Assembly: GCA_048013815.1 (NCBI GenBank) | Contig: CM106586.1 | Span: forward strand, 5,890,001 to 5,954,000 | Direction: 5' to 3' | Origin: Setoptus koraiensis | Lineage: Eukaryota; Arthropoda | Length of the DNA stretch: 64,000 bases | In this document: one piece after another, positions 12,601 through 26,797 of the stretch | How the letters are laid out: every line of letters starts with the position of its first letter | Numbering within the stretch: position 1 is the stretch's first letter | The notes under the pieces: model-generated | The model's database searches: none | What the model was told of the DNA's origin: nothing | Seen by the model: the letters and a program-made list of their open reading frames with translations, nothing else | Program-made: the position numbers and the translations under genes

Positions 12601-14785
12601 CATTTAAATGGCGCGCCGTTCATTATCAGCTCGGTGAGCTCATCATTGGCCGCTTCCGCTTCGGCTCGTGCGCGCCGTCTTAACTGAACGTCTTTTGCAG
12701 TTTTTTGCGGAGTGCGGACACACAATGCCAACACTGACATAATCAATCGCACACTGACAATTAAATGGTTGCCAGCTTACGATGATTCTCACATGATCTG
12801 ATCGTCATCGAGTCACTCGTCGTTGCCAATGAGACCACAGTCCGGTCTCGACACGCCACAAACGCCACAGACGCCAGATATAACGAAACGAAAAGATGAT
12901 GATGATTGTGCCAGCGAATCGGCCAATCAGCAAGCAAAATCAAAATTTATTAAATGTCTACAATTAAATGCGAGCCGAATGATTGATCACGTTGTGTAAT
13001 ATACACACACAGTGTTACTAATGGTCAGATGCTGCAACGGCCCGTCATCACGAAGCTCGTCTTATCTGGTCGCTGGGCTTACGTTGGCTGATTCATTTTT
13101 TGGTAGATTCATTTTTTGGGCTTGTTGTTGTTGTTGTTGTTGTTGGCGTTGCCCTCGTGAGAATGTTGCACTTGCCAACAGGTGGGTGACCTAACACAAG
13201 TGGCAGCATGTTCAAGGCACCGACAACAACAACGGCAACCACTCGCAACAGCAAGTGATGAAAGCGACCGATAACACAAGATGATAATAATAATAACAAC
13301 TGTGCGGATACAACAACAGCAACAGCGGCAACAGCAGCAACAACAACAGCAGCGGCAACAACAACAACAACAACAACGGCAACGTAACGGCGCCAACAGG
13401 TGAGTTAGCCAAGTTGCAGTGTCCACTCACACAGTGTCAGTGTACGGCCTGCATGAGACACCCACCTGACTTAGAATGAGCGTTGGTGAGGGGCTAATCG
13501 AGTTATCACCTTATGGCAAACAGATAAATGGCAACAAGCGAACGAGTGCCATTCATTGTAATCAATAATAACAATAACTTATATTGTCTTAGCACCATTC
13601 TGCATAATGAAAACAAATGCCATTTCCAGCATAAGCTCACTCTCACCCAAAATATGGGTTTTGCCCAAAATATGGGCAAAAATCTCAGAATGCTCGACGC
13701 AAACAATCTTGCGCTGTGCAGACTTTAGATTTTGGGTTTTGCAATGTTGTTAGATGGGCCCGAGTTAGGCGACCTAACTCGTCACACCGACAAGCTCTTT
13801 GCAGCGGCAACACGTGCCTCCATTCATTGTTCCATTCATTCGTGCAATGTTGCCGAGAGGGCAGCACTCGCATTAATTTTGGCAAGCTAATAGTTTTTGT
13901 TTTTTTCGGCAAAGTTATCACATCGCTCATGCAATTTGAATGCGCCAATTTGAATTTAAATTTAAATTTAAATTGGCGAGCATCGCCTGACCCTAATTGG
14001 TGTTACTGCAGGCGCCGTTATTATTATCACCGACAACCACGGCGACGAGCATGCAAACAACAACCGACAACAACCGACACGGAATGTAGGAAGAGCCCGC
14101 CAAATGCACGGTGGCATCACCGTGGCGACACACGGTTGTTGCTGCTGTTTGTGTTGTTGTTGTTGTTGTTGTTGCTAGTGTTGCCAAACTAACCGGAGGA
14201 GAGATCTTGAAAGCGATAACCATCCATCATTTTGCAACTGCGTTTATAGCTGCCAATGTTGTTGTTGTTGTTGTTGCTGTTCAATTGCCTTCGACAGCTT
14301 TCAGCTCATCAGCTGATACAATTAGCCAGAAAGTGAGTGTAAGAGAAAGTGAGCGCGTGGGCGGCTAACTCAGTTACTGCAACGTGGTGGTGGTCGTCGT
14401 CGTTATTAACTTGCCTCAATTAACCGTTATACCGCACAGTTGTAAACACACACACACACACTATTGACTTCCCTGAATAGACTTTCCGCAAACTGTTTTG
14501 TTCCGCAACGAAGCGCCGCCACTGACTGAGCTATTACGCAACAAGCTATTAGCTGCAACGCTTTGTCTTCCTACTTACAATTGTTAATACGCAATATTCA
14601 ATACTTGTTGCTCAATACTCAATACTTGCTGCCATACATATCTATCGTCTATCATTAACTTTTAATTAGTCAACTTGACCAGTTAACTTGATTTGCACTT
14701 GCACACCGGATGCACAGGAGCAACAGTGACCGGAAACAGCTGATACAGCAACACAGCCTTTGCTTGGAAGCTTTGCGGTGCTCAC

Positions 14786-14841
14786 TTATGAGTCACAAGT
14801 TTATGAGTCATGAGTTGTGACTCATAACTTATGACTCATAA
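14786..14841. promoter_or_regulatory. Cluster of four AP-1 (TRE) type sites
   Basis: TGAGTCA occurs at 14789-14795 and 14804-14810, and its complement TGACTCA at 14818-14824 and 14832-14838. Start-to-start spacing is 15, 14 and 14 bp. The outer parts form a 13-bp inverted repeat (14786-14798 with 14815-14827). TGASTCA is the consensus for Jun/Fos bZIP dimers. Placement in the first intron of the storkhead gene suggests an enhancer, but this is inference; the same pattern could come from 14-bp repeat expansion. Confidence 0.4.
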
Positions 14842-15367
14842 TCTGGACTTGGTGGACCAATTTACTTTTAATATGGCGCTAATTGGAGGCTCGGCTTCGC
14901 TGGCGAAACTGAGGTTTTAGAGAATGCAAAAATCAAATTATCCGACTCAAATAGCAAGAAAAAGAAGCTGCCCAAACGAATATGCCCACCGACCGATGCA
15001 AGCGAACGAGTTGGCCCATTTGTCCAGCTACACGCGTCCGCACTCGCACGTGCTACACGTGCGAGCATGCGTCCATGGTTTCCTGTTCAGCTGACCAAGC
15101 CTATATATATAAGCCCAATATACGAGCTGTGCGAGGCATGGCTGTGCGCCTGCATAATCATTATTGTTATTATGCTGCTGATTCGAGCCTCGGCATCGTG
15201 AGTCGATTGATTGCAATCAACTCAATGGATAAATTAAATTCACTTAATTAAACAACTGATTTAATTGGACGAATGCATCTGTGGGCTTGAACCTGAACCT
15301 GAATGCGCTCACTGGTCAGTGAGCTGCCTCAGTGAATTAGCTCCGATGGAGCGACACAAACTGCACC

Positions 15368-15428
<61 letters not shown>

Positions 15429-15430
15429 GG
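15368..15430. repeat. Pure (TTG)n microsatellite, about 21 copies
   Basis: An uninterrupted TTG run of about 62 bp in storkhead intron 1, one of the longest pure triplet tracts in the window. It gives only a poly-Leu shadow frame and is not coding. Confidence 0.95.
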
Positions 15431-15886
15431 CACTAATGGCCGTCACACAAGATGAGATGAGATTTAGATTGGGTATCGCTCAATGTTGCATAATTAGCAG
15501 ATTTTTATCTACTGGGTAGCCACAATTCACGAAATACCCACTGCACTATACAGGCTGCATGGCATCTAGCGAGATTTATGAATTTCTTGCACTGATTCTC
15601 TTCTTCGGCGTCGCTTGTGGCAACGCCTGTGAAAGGGCCTGTGAAATCTCTGGCAAGCTGGCTCGCTCCGTCGGTTTGTGCAAGCAAGAAGGATGCAACA
15701 GAAAGCTGCAAATGATAGAGTGAATGAAATCTGGCTGGCCTAGATTAATTATTCATGGATGGATTATCCTGTATGCCGTAATACCACCTGCTGGTGCTGC
15801 CGTTGTGTCGCCTGTTGTGACCTGTTGTCATTCAATCTAATTATGCACGTTGTCTGGCGAGCGCATCGCAGCACTAGCACTAGTAC

Positions 15887-15931
<45 letters not shown>

Positions 15932-16441
15932 AGTATTATATAAGTATTATGTAAGTATTATACGAGCATTATGTAACATGCATGTGAGGCATGTGTGCGG
16001 TTGTTGGCGCAGAAAGTGTTTCGCTATCGCAAGTGATTTAATTTGCAGCTAACTATTCGCTCTGGCAGTTTCATTTGCGCAATCGAGTCAATTTGTAAAC
16101 GGCGACCAAGTGACAACAACATCACTAAAACTTGCCTCGGGCTCATCCAGGCCAATACTGCTGTTGTGCACCTGTTGTGCTTATTTTGCAAACTATCCAT
16201 CATATAGCTCCGATGCGTTTGTTTATATTTAGCCGCTATGTGGCGCATATAATGCAACGCAATTAATACATTACGTTACTGCAATAAGTTACTGCAATAA
16301 TGCAGCGACGCAAGCGGCCAGGTGAGCAAATGTGAGCAATGGCCCGTCGCTTAATTTTGCATCTATTATCTATTTGTGACCGTTTCATCGGTTGTTGCAG
16401 TCTTAAGTGTCTAGATGGTTATAACGGCGATTGCTTTATTT

Positions 16442-16514
16442 AATTGAACGCTGCCCAATTCATTGCGCTGGCGATGAATATTGAATTGGGCAGCGTTCAA
16501 TTCAATATTCATCG
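16442..16514. repeat. Two interlocked inverted repeats
   Basis: Arm A (16442-16462) is complementary to A' (16482-16502), 21 bp perfect. Arm C (16472-16487) is complementary to C' (16499-16514), 16 bp perfect. C overlaps A' and C' overlaps the end of A', so the two hairpins are mutually exclusive. No gene is associated with it. Confidence 0.85.
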
Positions 16515-17156
16515 TCGCAGCAAATGAAAATTAAATCAAGTGACATCATTTTTGTCCATTTATTTTAACACACACAAACAAACAAGTCGCTCGCTACAAG
16601 TGGCCACAAATCACGCCATCGTTCGCTGTCGAAATGGCATTCGCTCCGACAAGATTATTATTATTCCATTAGCGCTCGGCATTATCCGTCATGCGTTATC
16701 CATTATTATTAGTTGCCTTGTTCGCATGAATAACTAAATAGTCTGGCCCAATAAATTGTTTACAACTAACCGTTGTAAGTGGCGCCGATTGAGCGTATTT
16801 TACAATTTAAGGGCCGCTCTTTTATCGCCGTGGCTCTCCTCATCAGCGTGGCTCCTTCATCGCTCGCTGGCCATCTTTATCGCCCGGCCAGCTCGCACAT
16901 AACGACTGGCCGAGATTGTTTAGTGCCGACTAAACGGACTATTAATTTGTAGTCCAATTGTAATGAATAAAAACAAACGACTCTCACTGATAAATACTCA
17001 CTGGCGCATAAGTATTTATGGCGAGACTGCGAGCAGTCAGCTGACACCGGCGGCAACAGATTGCGTTTAGCCCATGTTTGGCTGGTATGCGCCGGCCAAA
17101 CACAATCAGCGGTGTGAGCACGGTGATTGTGTTTGGCCGGTGCCAGTTGCGTCACA

Positions 17157-17208
17157 AGTGACCAAACAAAGTGACCAAACGAAGTGACCGAACAAAGTGA
17201 CCAAACAG
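17157..17208. repeat. Tandem array, 13 bp x 4
   Basis: Four copies of AAGTGACCAAACA with single changes (AAACG, CGAACA), within storkhead intron 1. Confidence 0.8.
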
Positions 17209-19404
17209 TTGGCCATAGTTGTGAGCTTTAAATTTGCCGCATGATGGCGGAAGAAGTCCGACGAGCGAGATTTATTTTATGGTGTTGGCTAGGAAATGCG
17301 ACCTGTATGTCGCATGCGATACCTTTGGCCGTCACTGTGTGTCGCTGATAATTAGAGTGCAATTTAATTTCATTAATTATCCGAAGCACCGATTGCCTAA
17401 TTGATGAGTGTGTAGCTGTTCGTTATCAAATGGACACTCTCACTGGAATGTGATTTAATCATCATTATATCTGCTGCTCAGCGATTACTTGTCAACAGAG
17501 TCATCTTTTTCGCCATCTTGTTTGCCGGCAAACAACAAGCAGCAAGCGACAAGCAACAACAACAACAGCAACAACAACAAGCGACCAACGACAACCGGTC
17601 AACAACTGGCGCCGACCAACGACAAACAAGACGATGACAAAGTTGTTTGTCGCTCGCATGCATCCACTCGGCAACACTGCAATATTTATAAATATAATGT
17701 TTGTGTATTTTGCAATTACACAAGCATTGCTTGATCGTGGTCGGGAAACGCTAACGGTTACGACAAGACGGCGACCAGTGTGCGGCTGTTGCGTAACTGG
17801 TCTGGCCGGCGGACAGTTGCGCCACAAGATAAAACAACGCAAAGTGGCCGTTGTACACGCCAATATGTTACATAATATTGCCGTTGTGTGACGATGGCGC
17901 ACGAAATTGGATTTAGATCTTGGGCTCAAGACACAGAGATTGCATGCGATTAATTAACCCTTTATTCGGCAAACACCAATCCAATTGAGCGGCCGATTGT
18001 CTCGCCGAGCGGCCAGACGATAATCGATACTTAAGCTCGCTGTCCAGCGGATCGAGACTCTCGATTCGAGAGTGTCCGCCGGTGCCTCTGTTTTCGGTGA
18101 GACAAGTTGCGAGCTGGCAACAATTGAAACAATAATTGGCCGACACCGCGGCACCGAGCTCCATTGAGACTCTCGCTTCGAGAGTCTCGAGCCAAGACTC
18201 GATTCGGGACTCGCGATTCGCGATTCGGGACTCTCCATTCGCGATTCGGGACTCTCCATTGGAAGGCGCAAGCGAGACGCAATTATTGCAAATATAATAA
18301 ATGAGCGAGACCAGATTAACGTTGCTGGCCGCTATCCGGCGCTATCTGGCGCTATCTGGCGTCATCGTGGCCATCTGAAACAGGTGAATTATTGCATGCG
18401 GCCATTGATTGTGGCAGCGCCGGCCGGCTGGTAATTATGATGGCAACATTGCATGATGCGATTGATTAATGTTGCCACCAGTTGCAACTTGGCGCAGTTG
18501 CAACTGCATTTCGCATATATGCCGCTATCACACGGTATGTATCACAGTTGTCCTAATGATAAAATACCAATGACTAATGAGCGAGCGCTGCTGTGATCTG
18601 GCCAGCAGTGTCTTGCCAACATACTGCTGGCAATATCTGGCCAACATAATGCTGCCAGCCGGCAACACAGCGGCTTTTATCATCACCCTGGGCGCGGATA
18701 TTAATCGCATGGGCACTATTAATAGCCCATGTTGTGTTTTGTTTAGCTTGTTTTGTTTGGGTTGTGTTGTTGGTGTTGGCCGGCTCAACAGCGTCCCGGC
18801 CCAACAGCGTCCCGGCTCAACTGCGGGCCGGCTCAACTGCGGGCCGGCGATAGTGACTTGTAAGCCGCAACGGTACCAACGCAACCAATACCAATTTAAT
18901 CCGGATTTGTCGCATCGGATCGCCATGACGATCGGTACACACAGAAACAATCACTTGCACTTGCTGGCGCCCTTTAATCGCGCCCTATTGGCACGACACA
19001 ACAGCGCTCCCTGCAACAACATTCATTACAACAACATTCATTGCAGCAACATCTGTTATGTAACAGCGACTATTATTCATCGGTCATTCCGCGACAAGCA
19101 GCCAAGCGATTTCTCTTATCAACTTTGCCTGCCCAATTCAATTGCCGGCCCGAATGTGTGATCGTGATTTTTGCATTCGCGCCAGGGATTGAGAGCTGAG
19201 ATTTTATCATCATGGTCGTGTTGTTATTTGGCCCGAATGTCCGCTTCGGCGATCGACTGACTGTGAGTGGCGAGTTGCGAGTCGCCAGTCGCCAGTCGCG
19301 AGTTGCCAGTGAAAATGTCGACAACAGCGAGCATCATTACGCAACATAAGTACATAATACCCATACCCGTACAAGTATTGCTGCAATGTTGCGCGCCAAC
19401 ACTT

Positions 19405-19464
19405 GCAGCAATACGCAACAATACGCAACGATATGCAACGATATGCAACGATATGCAACGATAC
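19405..19464. repeat. Tandem array, 10 bp x 6
   Basis: Six copies of GCAACGATAT / GCAACAATAC. The 10-bp unit is close to one turn of the helix, so the A/T steps are in phase along one face. Confidence 0.8.
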
Positions 19465-19560
19465 GCAAGTGTTACTGCACGGTCAATCCCCGTTGGCCAA
19501 TCACAGCACTGGCAAATATTCATGCTGTTATATAACAAATGGCACCTTTATATCACTCAC

Positions 19561-19599
19561 GCTCACCTGAACGCTCACCTGAACGCTCACCCGAACGCT
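19561..19599. repeat. Tandem array, 12 bp x 3
   Basis: GCTCACCTGAAC repeated three times (the third with CCC for CCT). Two units contain the E-box CACCTG. Confidence 0.75.
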
Positions 19600-21292
19600 C
19601 AGCTGTGGCTCACGTGGGCCAGTTTGGTCCGGTCTTGCCAGCCAAGTGACTGGCTTGTGGGTGCGAATAACGGTCACATGACATGAGACTCGAGGCTGTT
19701 TCTTGGCTTCTTATTCTTGTATTTGTATTTACATTTGTTTGCTTTCTCTTTTGTTCGCAACCCCGTTCACCTGCTCACACTGGCTCGCTCACAATGGCCA
19801 GGTGATGTTTGCCAGCAGCACCTTGGCGCCAATATGCCAATATGTTTGCCAAGTGCACACGTACACGCACAACTCGAGCCTCGAGGTGATGACTGGCCTA
19901 GACACTGTCGAGTGGACGCTGGCATTACACACTGACATTATGCAGCGATATTATGCAGCGATATCATACACTGATATCAGTGTTATGCAGAGCCAATAAC
20001 AGTTGCACAGTGACAGCTCATTATTACTGTTATTACTATCATTATTATTATTATTGTAAATATTATTGTTATTTTAGCTGTTGTTATGTAACTTTAGTTT
20101 GCGCACCTCGATCGCTATATCGCTGTATCGTTGCTATTTAGTTATTACGGTTACTTATGCAACAGTTACTTATGTAACAGTTATTTGTGTAACAGTTATT
20201 TACCTGTGCAGCTATGACCTTGTTGGTGAGCTCACTAACTTGCGCAACAATGATCGCTTATGGCGCAACAATGATCGCTCATGACGCATCAATTGGCCAC
20301 AACAAATACTGGCACAAGTGTGACGCAATTTCAACTTGGTGTTGTTAGCGCTGCAATGGCGCATCTTATTGACGCTGGCTCACAGGTGAGTCACAGGTGA
20401 GTGCTGATTGTGGCCTACAATAACTGTAGTGAAATTGCGCCAACAATGTTCAATTTTGCCAACTTTTGCCACTGTTTGCTGCTTGCTATTTCACTATCAC
20501 CAATTCATTTCACTATCCATTCAGTATTTACATTTAGTTCATATTTACATTTGTTGTCATATCCTGCAGCGATGTTGCTGATAATTGCCGATAATTGCTG
20601 ATAAATGAACTGACACAACAGGCACTCTCCAAAACGCCAATACGGCCAATATGAAACGCCACGCTATAGCAATATAAGCGATAATAATCTGGCCAGCTTA
20701 ACGCTGGCTTGCTCATCGCCTCTAATGAGCAGTTTGCCAACGTGTTAACACTTGTGCTGCTGGCCCCACAACACACAAGCTGGCCCCATTTGGCGCCCAA
20801 TAGCATAACAAGGCCGAGCACGTCACGTAACAAGTGGCTGTCATATGTACAACATGTAGTTATCGATCAGTCAGCTGTTCAATCAGCTGTCATAAAGGGC
20901 ACTGACAGCAACAACAACAACAACAGTTGACAGTTGCCACTTGTCACTTGTCACTCACAAGTTGTGACTCACAACAACAACAACAACTGCATAGCATTGA
21001 CAAGCATTGCAGCAGCTAATTGTCATCAAATATTGTCAAATTGTTGTTGTCGACATTCATGTCAGCTGATTGTGACCATAAAATCAGTTTGTTGTTGTGC
21101 AAACAACAACTAACTTGCTAATAAATACTAGTAAATACTAATATGATGCAATCAACTTGATGGATTTGCTGGCCTGCTCATGCCCGAATCGGCGGATATT
21201 TTGTGGCGATACTGGGCGCACCATTATGTTGCGCCGGGTTTGTCCGGCACACACTCGCCTTATTTGTATATTTGATTGGTGTGAGAATCATT

Positions 21293-21383
21293 GTTGTTGT
21301 TGTCGCTGTTGTTGTTGTCGCTGTTGTTGTTGTCGCTGTTGTTGTTGTTGTTGTCGTTGTTGTTGTTGTCGTTGTTGTTGCTG
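21293..21383. repeat. Interrupted (TTG/TCG)n tract
   Basis: About 90 bp of TTGTTGTTG blocks separated by TCG or CTG triplets. Shadow frames read as poly-Val, poly-Cys or poly-Thr; no gene is implied. Confidence 0.9.
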
Positions 21384-24029
21384 GCTTCACACTTGGCTGA
21401 CTCACTCACTGTTCAGCCGTGATGAGACACCAAGGCGTCGATTGCGGCTGGTGAGCAGCACCTTGTCAAACACAATTACAGTTAGCCATTAATTGCATGC
21501 CAACACAACCCAAAGTGAGCGGCGATTATGACGCATGACGCAACAGTGGGCGAAAGCGGGTTATTGTTGTTAACGAGCTCACAATCAGCTGAGACCTTGG
21601 CGCTCACAAGTTGTGCCAGAAAAGGGGAGCGAGCTGCCAACTAATTAGCAGCAACTGTTAGCTATTAGCTAACCAGTTAACATTAACTGTTAGCTTGTTG
21701 ATGCCGATCAGTGTCAGTGTTTCATTGATGTTGGCCACATTTTTGCAATTTTTACATTTTTCGGCATTGGCAACAGCAATGATACACTTACGCAATTTGC
21801 TTTAATGCCGACAATGTGAATGTTTGACCAATTGAGCCAACACTGACAAACGGTGAGTTAGTGTTGCACAGTCAGCACACAAACTAAACTATCATGGCCT
21901 ATAGCGACCACCTTGCAACAATCACTGTATCGAGCGACAATGTGAGCTTGCCGGCCTCGTCCAGCTCGCATCGTGGCCTCGTCCAGCTCGCATGGTGGCG
22001 TTGCCAGGTTAACAGGTGCATCATCACTTGTTACTAACAAGTTGTTAGAGTTTGATTAGTTTTAATGTACGCCGGCGACATTGCGCAACACAAATCGCCA
22101 ATGTTACGCAATTGGTCTATAGATACACTCTGTTATACAGTCTGTTATACAGTGTGTATATAAACAGCTGTAACTGACACGGATTAGTTAAGGGGTATGT
22201 TGTGTATGTTTGGGTATGTCGGCAGTGGTGGCAGGTGGTGCAGCTTGTCAATCACGCAAACAAACCGATTTGTTTGCGCTCGCTCGTTCTCATTTGTTTG
22301 CGAGCGTGCACTTGTTGCCATAACTAACTGGCTTGCAGTGAATTTATTAGCGCAATCGCCAACAATAATGCTGCTCATCAGCAACAACAACAACCACAAC
22401 AACAGCAGCAACAGCGACAACAGCAGCAACAGCGACAACAGCGACAACAGCAACAGTTGCAACTCTCTCTCTCTCTCTCTAATGAGATGTTACTTTATAT
22501 AACCGTTATACCTTTACGTAATACACTTGCGAGTCATCATGCGTGTAAACACACACACCGTTGGCTGCGGATAAACTCAAAACTAAAACTAATGGCTGCA
22601 ACAGCGCCAACCAACGACGACGGCATCATGTTATCAAGTTTCACTTTGTTGTTAAATCACAACAAACTGCAATGAATAAACAAAACATCTCATTGTCTCT
22701 GGCAACGAGTGTTGCCGTTGTTGGCGTCGTTGTTGCTGTTGGATACTCTGGCGCTGGCATTAATGATACTGACATGGCAATAATTAGAGTTCTCGTGAGC
22801 TGGTGGCTCGCAAAGATTGCGCAAGATTAAGAGTTGATTCATTCAAATGGCCTGGCAAAAATGAGCTTAATTAGACCAGATACACACACACACACACTCG
22901 CCAGAGAAACTATTCATTCGCAACATGTAACAGAGTGAACACGAAAAAACACAACAACTGTCCAAGTATTGTGAGCGTTTCTCTCAACTTGCTCCAGTTG
23001 TTTAGTTACATAATGCCTGCGCAGTGGTAATATGATCATCATCACAATGGATTAATAATGAAATGGCCACCTGTAAGTAATGAGGTTAAATCCACTCGCT
23101 TTATCTGTCTGTTTATCTGTCTACTGATGCCGCTTGTTTGCGTTTGTGCGCTGTCGGCCATGCTGACCGGCCAACCGGCCGACCGAACAACCGGCTAACT
23201 GGTCACTGGTTGCCAGTGCCACTGCCACTGAGCCTGGCCATCAACGCAACAAGACAACCGGACAACCAGACAGGTAGACAGCGAGCCAGTGAGACGGTGA
23301 GACTGTGAGATGATCAACAATGGAGCGACAACAACAAGTGTGTTGCTGCAACACTGTTGCACCAAACATACGCACAAACAGATGGAAGGTACGTGACGCC
23401 GTTTGCACCGTCATTAATATTGAGCCACCATTAATATTGAGACAGGTTGCGCAAGAGATGCGACGACTCGCCGACGAGCAAGTGATTGTAACAATCGCAA
23501 TTTAAATAAATAGTCTATTTACATTTATTGTTAACAGATAAACAAGGGCGACCAATCAGCGGCTTCTGTTGGCCAGACAAGTGCAGCGTAAAGTGCGAGC
23601 CGGCGCGACAAGCGTCTCGCCAAACTCACAATACCTGTGACAGTCACTGTGACAGTCACTGCAGCCGTGACTGCAACGGTGACTGTCACTGACCGCCAGC
23701 GACAGTTAACGAGCTTGCCGCTTGAGCAGCCACTGAGCAGCCAACTCGAACTGTGGGCACAATCGCCAGTTTGTGCTGACCAGTGGTCAGTGACCACACA
23801 CAGCTGAAACAATGAGTGTGTGAGCACAACACAAGCAACAACAAGAGTAACAATGTAAACCTATTACCGTAATAGTATTACAACGACCACGGACCGTTCC
23901 TCTGACAACCTGTCAACCTGTTCACCCGTTGTTAATCTCGTCAAAATGAGGATGCGTTTCCGAGCGGAACATCTCTAATAGAGAGTCTCTATCTGCATAC
24001 ATGTGTCTCTGTGCCACTCTAGCCAAAAC

Positions 24030-24085
24030 AGTCTCGCCAACAGAGTCTTGCCAACAGAGTCTTGCCAACAGAGTCTTGCCAAAAG
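24030..24085. repeat. Minisatellite, 14 bp x 4
   Basis: Four copies of AGTCTTGCCAACAG; the first has TCTCG and the last ends AAAAG. Confidence 0.85.
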
Positions 24086-24638
24086 TGTGCTGAGTTGCGC
24101 CGCCGCTGCCAGCTGATGAGAAAATGGCGCTGGCGCTAATTAAATTAAACAGCCCCGGTGACAAGTAATAATTAAACTCGTTAGGTTGTGCTCATTAATC
24201 AGATTTTAGCCGCTTTCCGTGCTGGGCCGTGTGTGTGTGTGTGTGTGTGTGTCCGTGTCAGTTTGTGTTGTTGTGATGATCATTTTCTCATGATTAAGGC
24301 CAACAACGACACAAGGAAGAGAGTGAGAGAGATTCTCTCATCTTTTCGCCACAACTTGACCAATTGTCCCGCTCGCCAACAATATTTTGCGCGCAACACA
24401 GCATACAAACACTGCAAATGATGCGCCTCTGAAATTGCAATTGCCCTTTTGGCCACTTTGCCCGACAAATGACTCATTGGAAATGAGACGAGACGCCACT
24501 GAATTTATCCATTCACTCACCTATCCAGTCATACATTTAGCGATGTTTGTGCCCATTGGGCACACAAGAGAATTGGCATAATCTCTCGTGAGCGATCGAT
24601 TCATCTTGTGTCGACCACATCGGACACAGGCCGGCCAA

Positions 24639-24759
24639 ATTCACGGACGATTCACGGACGATTCATGGACAATTCATGGACGGTTCATGGATGATTCATG
24701 GACGATTCATGGACGGTTCATGGATAATTCATAGATCATTCATGGATAATTGATGGATC
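24639..24759. repeat. Tandem array, 11 bp x about 11
   Basis: About eleven copies of ATTCATGGACG, with variants ATTCACGGACG, GTTCATGGATG and ATTCATAGATC. Divergence increases toward the right end. Confidence 0.85.
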
Positions 24760-26770
24760 GAACAGTCCGACTCAGCAACTATGGCACAGTGACCATAGTT
24801 CACCAACAGGTTGACGCAGTGAACTGTCAATATGCTAACTAGGCTAGACGGCGCTCACCTGTCAGCGAATTACGGGCAACAACATCGGGCAACAAGTGTA
24901 ACAATTGTGCAACAATTGCAAGTGAGGGGGATTACGTAAAAGGAGCATGTATTATTGCATAATAGGCATTGAATGATACGCAAGCAATTGTAAGCAGGTA
25001 CGCGCAAGATGATCAAAATGGGCAATGCGAGCAAAATGGGCAATGCGAGCAAAATGGGCAAATGAGCGAGCGAGCAAGTATGATGCAACACAATTGAACA
25101 CACGACCGGCCAGCCAGCACAGTAGCGAGTTGCTCGAATGAGTGCTCTTACGTGTCGTTGTGGGCACACTTGAACTCCACTTGAACCACCGTTATGCCAC
25201 CGTTACATCAGCGTTACATCACCGTCACACCACCGTTACACTACTGTCATACTACTGTGCGCTCTAAACAGATTTGTAGATATTACACCGTTACTATAAC
25301 GTCGGTATGTTTGCCAACACGACGCATGCGCTGCCCTTGCGCAACGGTTGTTACAGGTTGTTGCTGCATACTGTTGCTGCAACAGGTGAACAGCAACAAC
25401 AGCAACAACAGCAACAACAGCAACAACGACAGCAACAACAACAGCAACAACAACAGCAACAACAACAGCAACAACAACAGCAGCACAGGTGAGCCAAGTC
25501 AAACAAAAATGAGCGACAGGTGTAGAGATGGAGAGCGAGCCAGATTGAACTTGACAATCAATATTTTCGTTGTGAGTGCATGCTTGTGAGCAACAGCAAC
25601 GACGGCCAGATTTGTAGCCAGTTTGTAGCGGGGCGAACAGGTAAATAATGGTTCGCACAGTTGTAATAGCCGCCGCGGACCTACTAACACGGTAACGGGC
25701 GTTCAATCGGTTGCGTCACAAGGTTGCCAATGGTTGCACACACAAGTGGCATTATTTAAATTTTTGCGTCTAAATATAGCCTAAATGAGCTGGCATGCTG
25801 GCAGGTGGTGCGCATCTTTTTCTCTCTGCTGCTCGCCTGCTCATCTTGTTAGTTGATCATCATTTCATTTTGTGTGTTGTGTTGCCTCTATTTCATCATG
25901 TTTATTATCATGTTGTTGCATCATGTTCATGCTGACAACATGTCGTCGTCGTCGTCGTCGTCGGTGTTGTTGTGCCGACCAGCTGGCCGGCCGGCCGGCC
26001 GTTTATGACGGGCAATGTGACGGCGCCACAGTGACGGGCGACCAGTTTGCTCGGCCCGCTGGCTCGGCGACGCAGCGCCGTTTGGCCGCCAGCCCGCGGG
26101 CTACTGGTCAGGCCAAACGGTCTTGCCAAGCGGCGTCACAAGTCGCCGTGTGTGTGTGTGTCATCTGCTTGTTAGTAGTCGCTGGCACTGTTAGTGAGTG
26201 TGATTGGCATCACGGTCACTTTACGGCCAGCGAGAGTGAATAATAAACAATTTAATAACACACACACAAACGGCATTTATGCGATATATGGGCTATACAT
26301 CAACTTGAGCATTATCAAGCATTATTGCTGGCTGTGTGCTCTTGAGTTTGGCCGTACCTGTTGAATGTGAGCTCGCTTGTATTATACGACAGTGCTAGCT
26401 CTGTCAGTTGTACTCAAACTCAGTACATCAAACTCACACACCAACCGGCCCTACGAAACTGACAGTCGCAATGACGCAACGGCCAACTGTCAGACAATAC
26501 AAATGTCTGGCGGCCACAAACGATGATATAAATAGTTTATTGATGCTGCCGAGGATTCACATTGCGACTAACCTAGCGAGTGCGGCTATCGTTTGCACTG
26601 TTTAACTAACTTACTTAACGTTACTTGTACGCTCATTTTTGCAACTGTGCGCTAATACTGCACTAATACTGGCACAGCAATGCGCCAATTACATAACAAG
26701 TTAACGTTTTACGCTGACAACAAGTAAGCAATGTTACGCAATGTTACGCAATGTGTGTTCGCGGCATGCG

Positions 26771-26797
26771 GATCGTCGGCATCAGCTGCCGACGATC
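26771..26797. repeat. Inverted repeat, 11-bp arms
   Basis: GATCGTCGGCA and its perfect complement are separated by 5 bp. A hairpin would have a very short loop. Confidence 0.8.
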
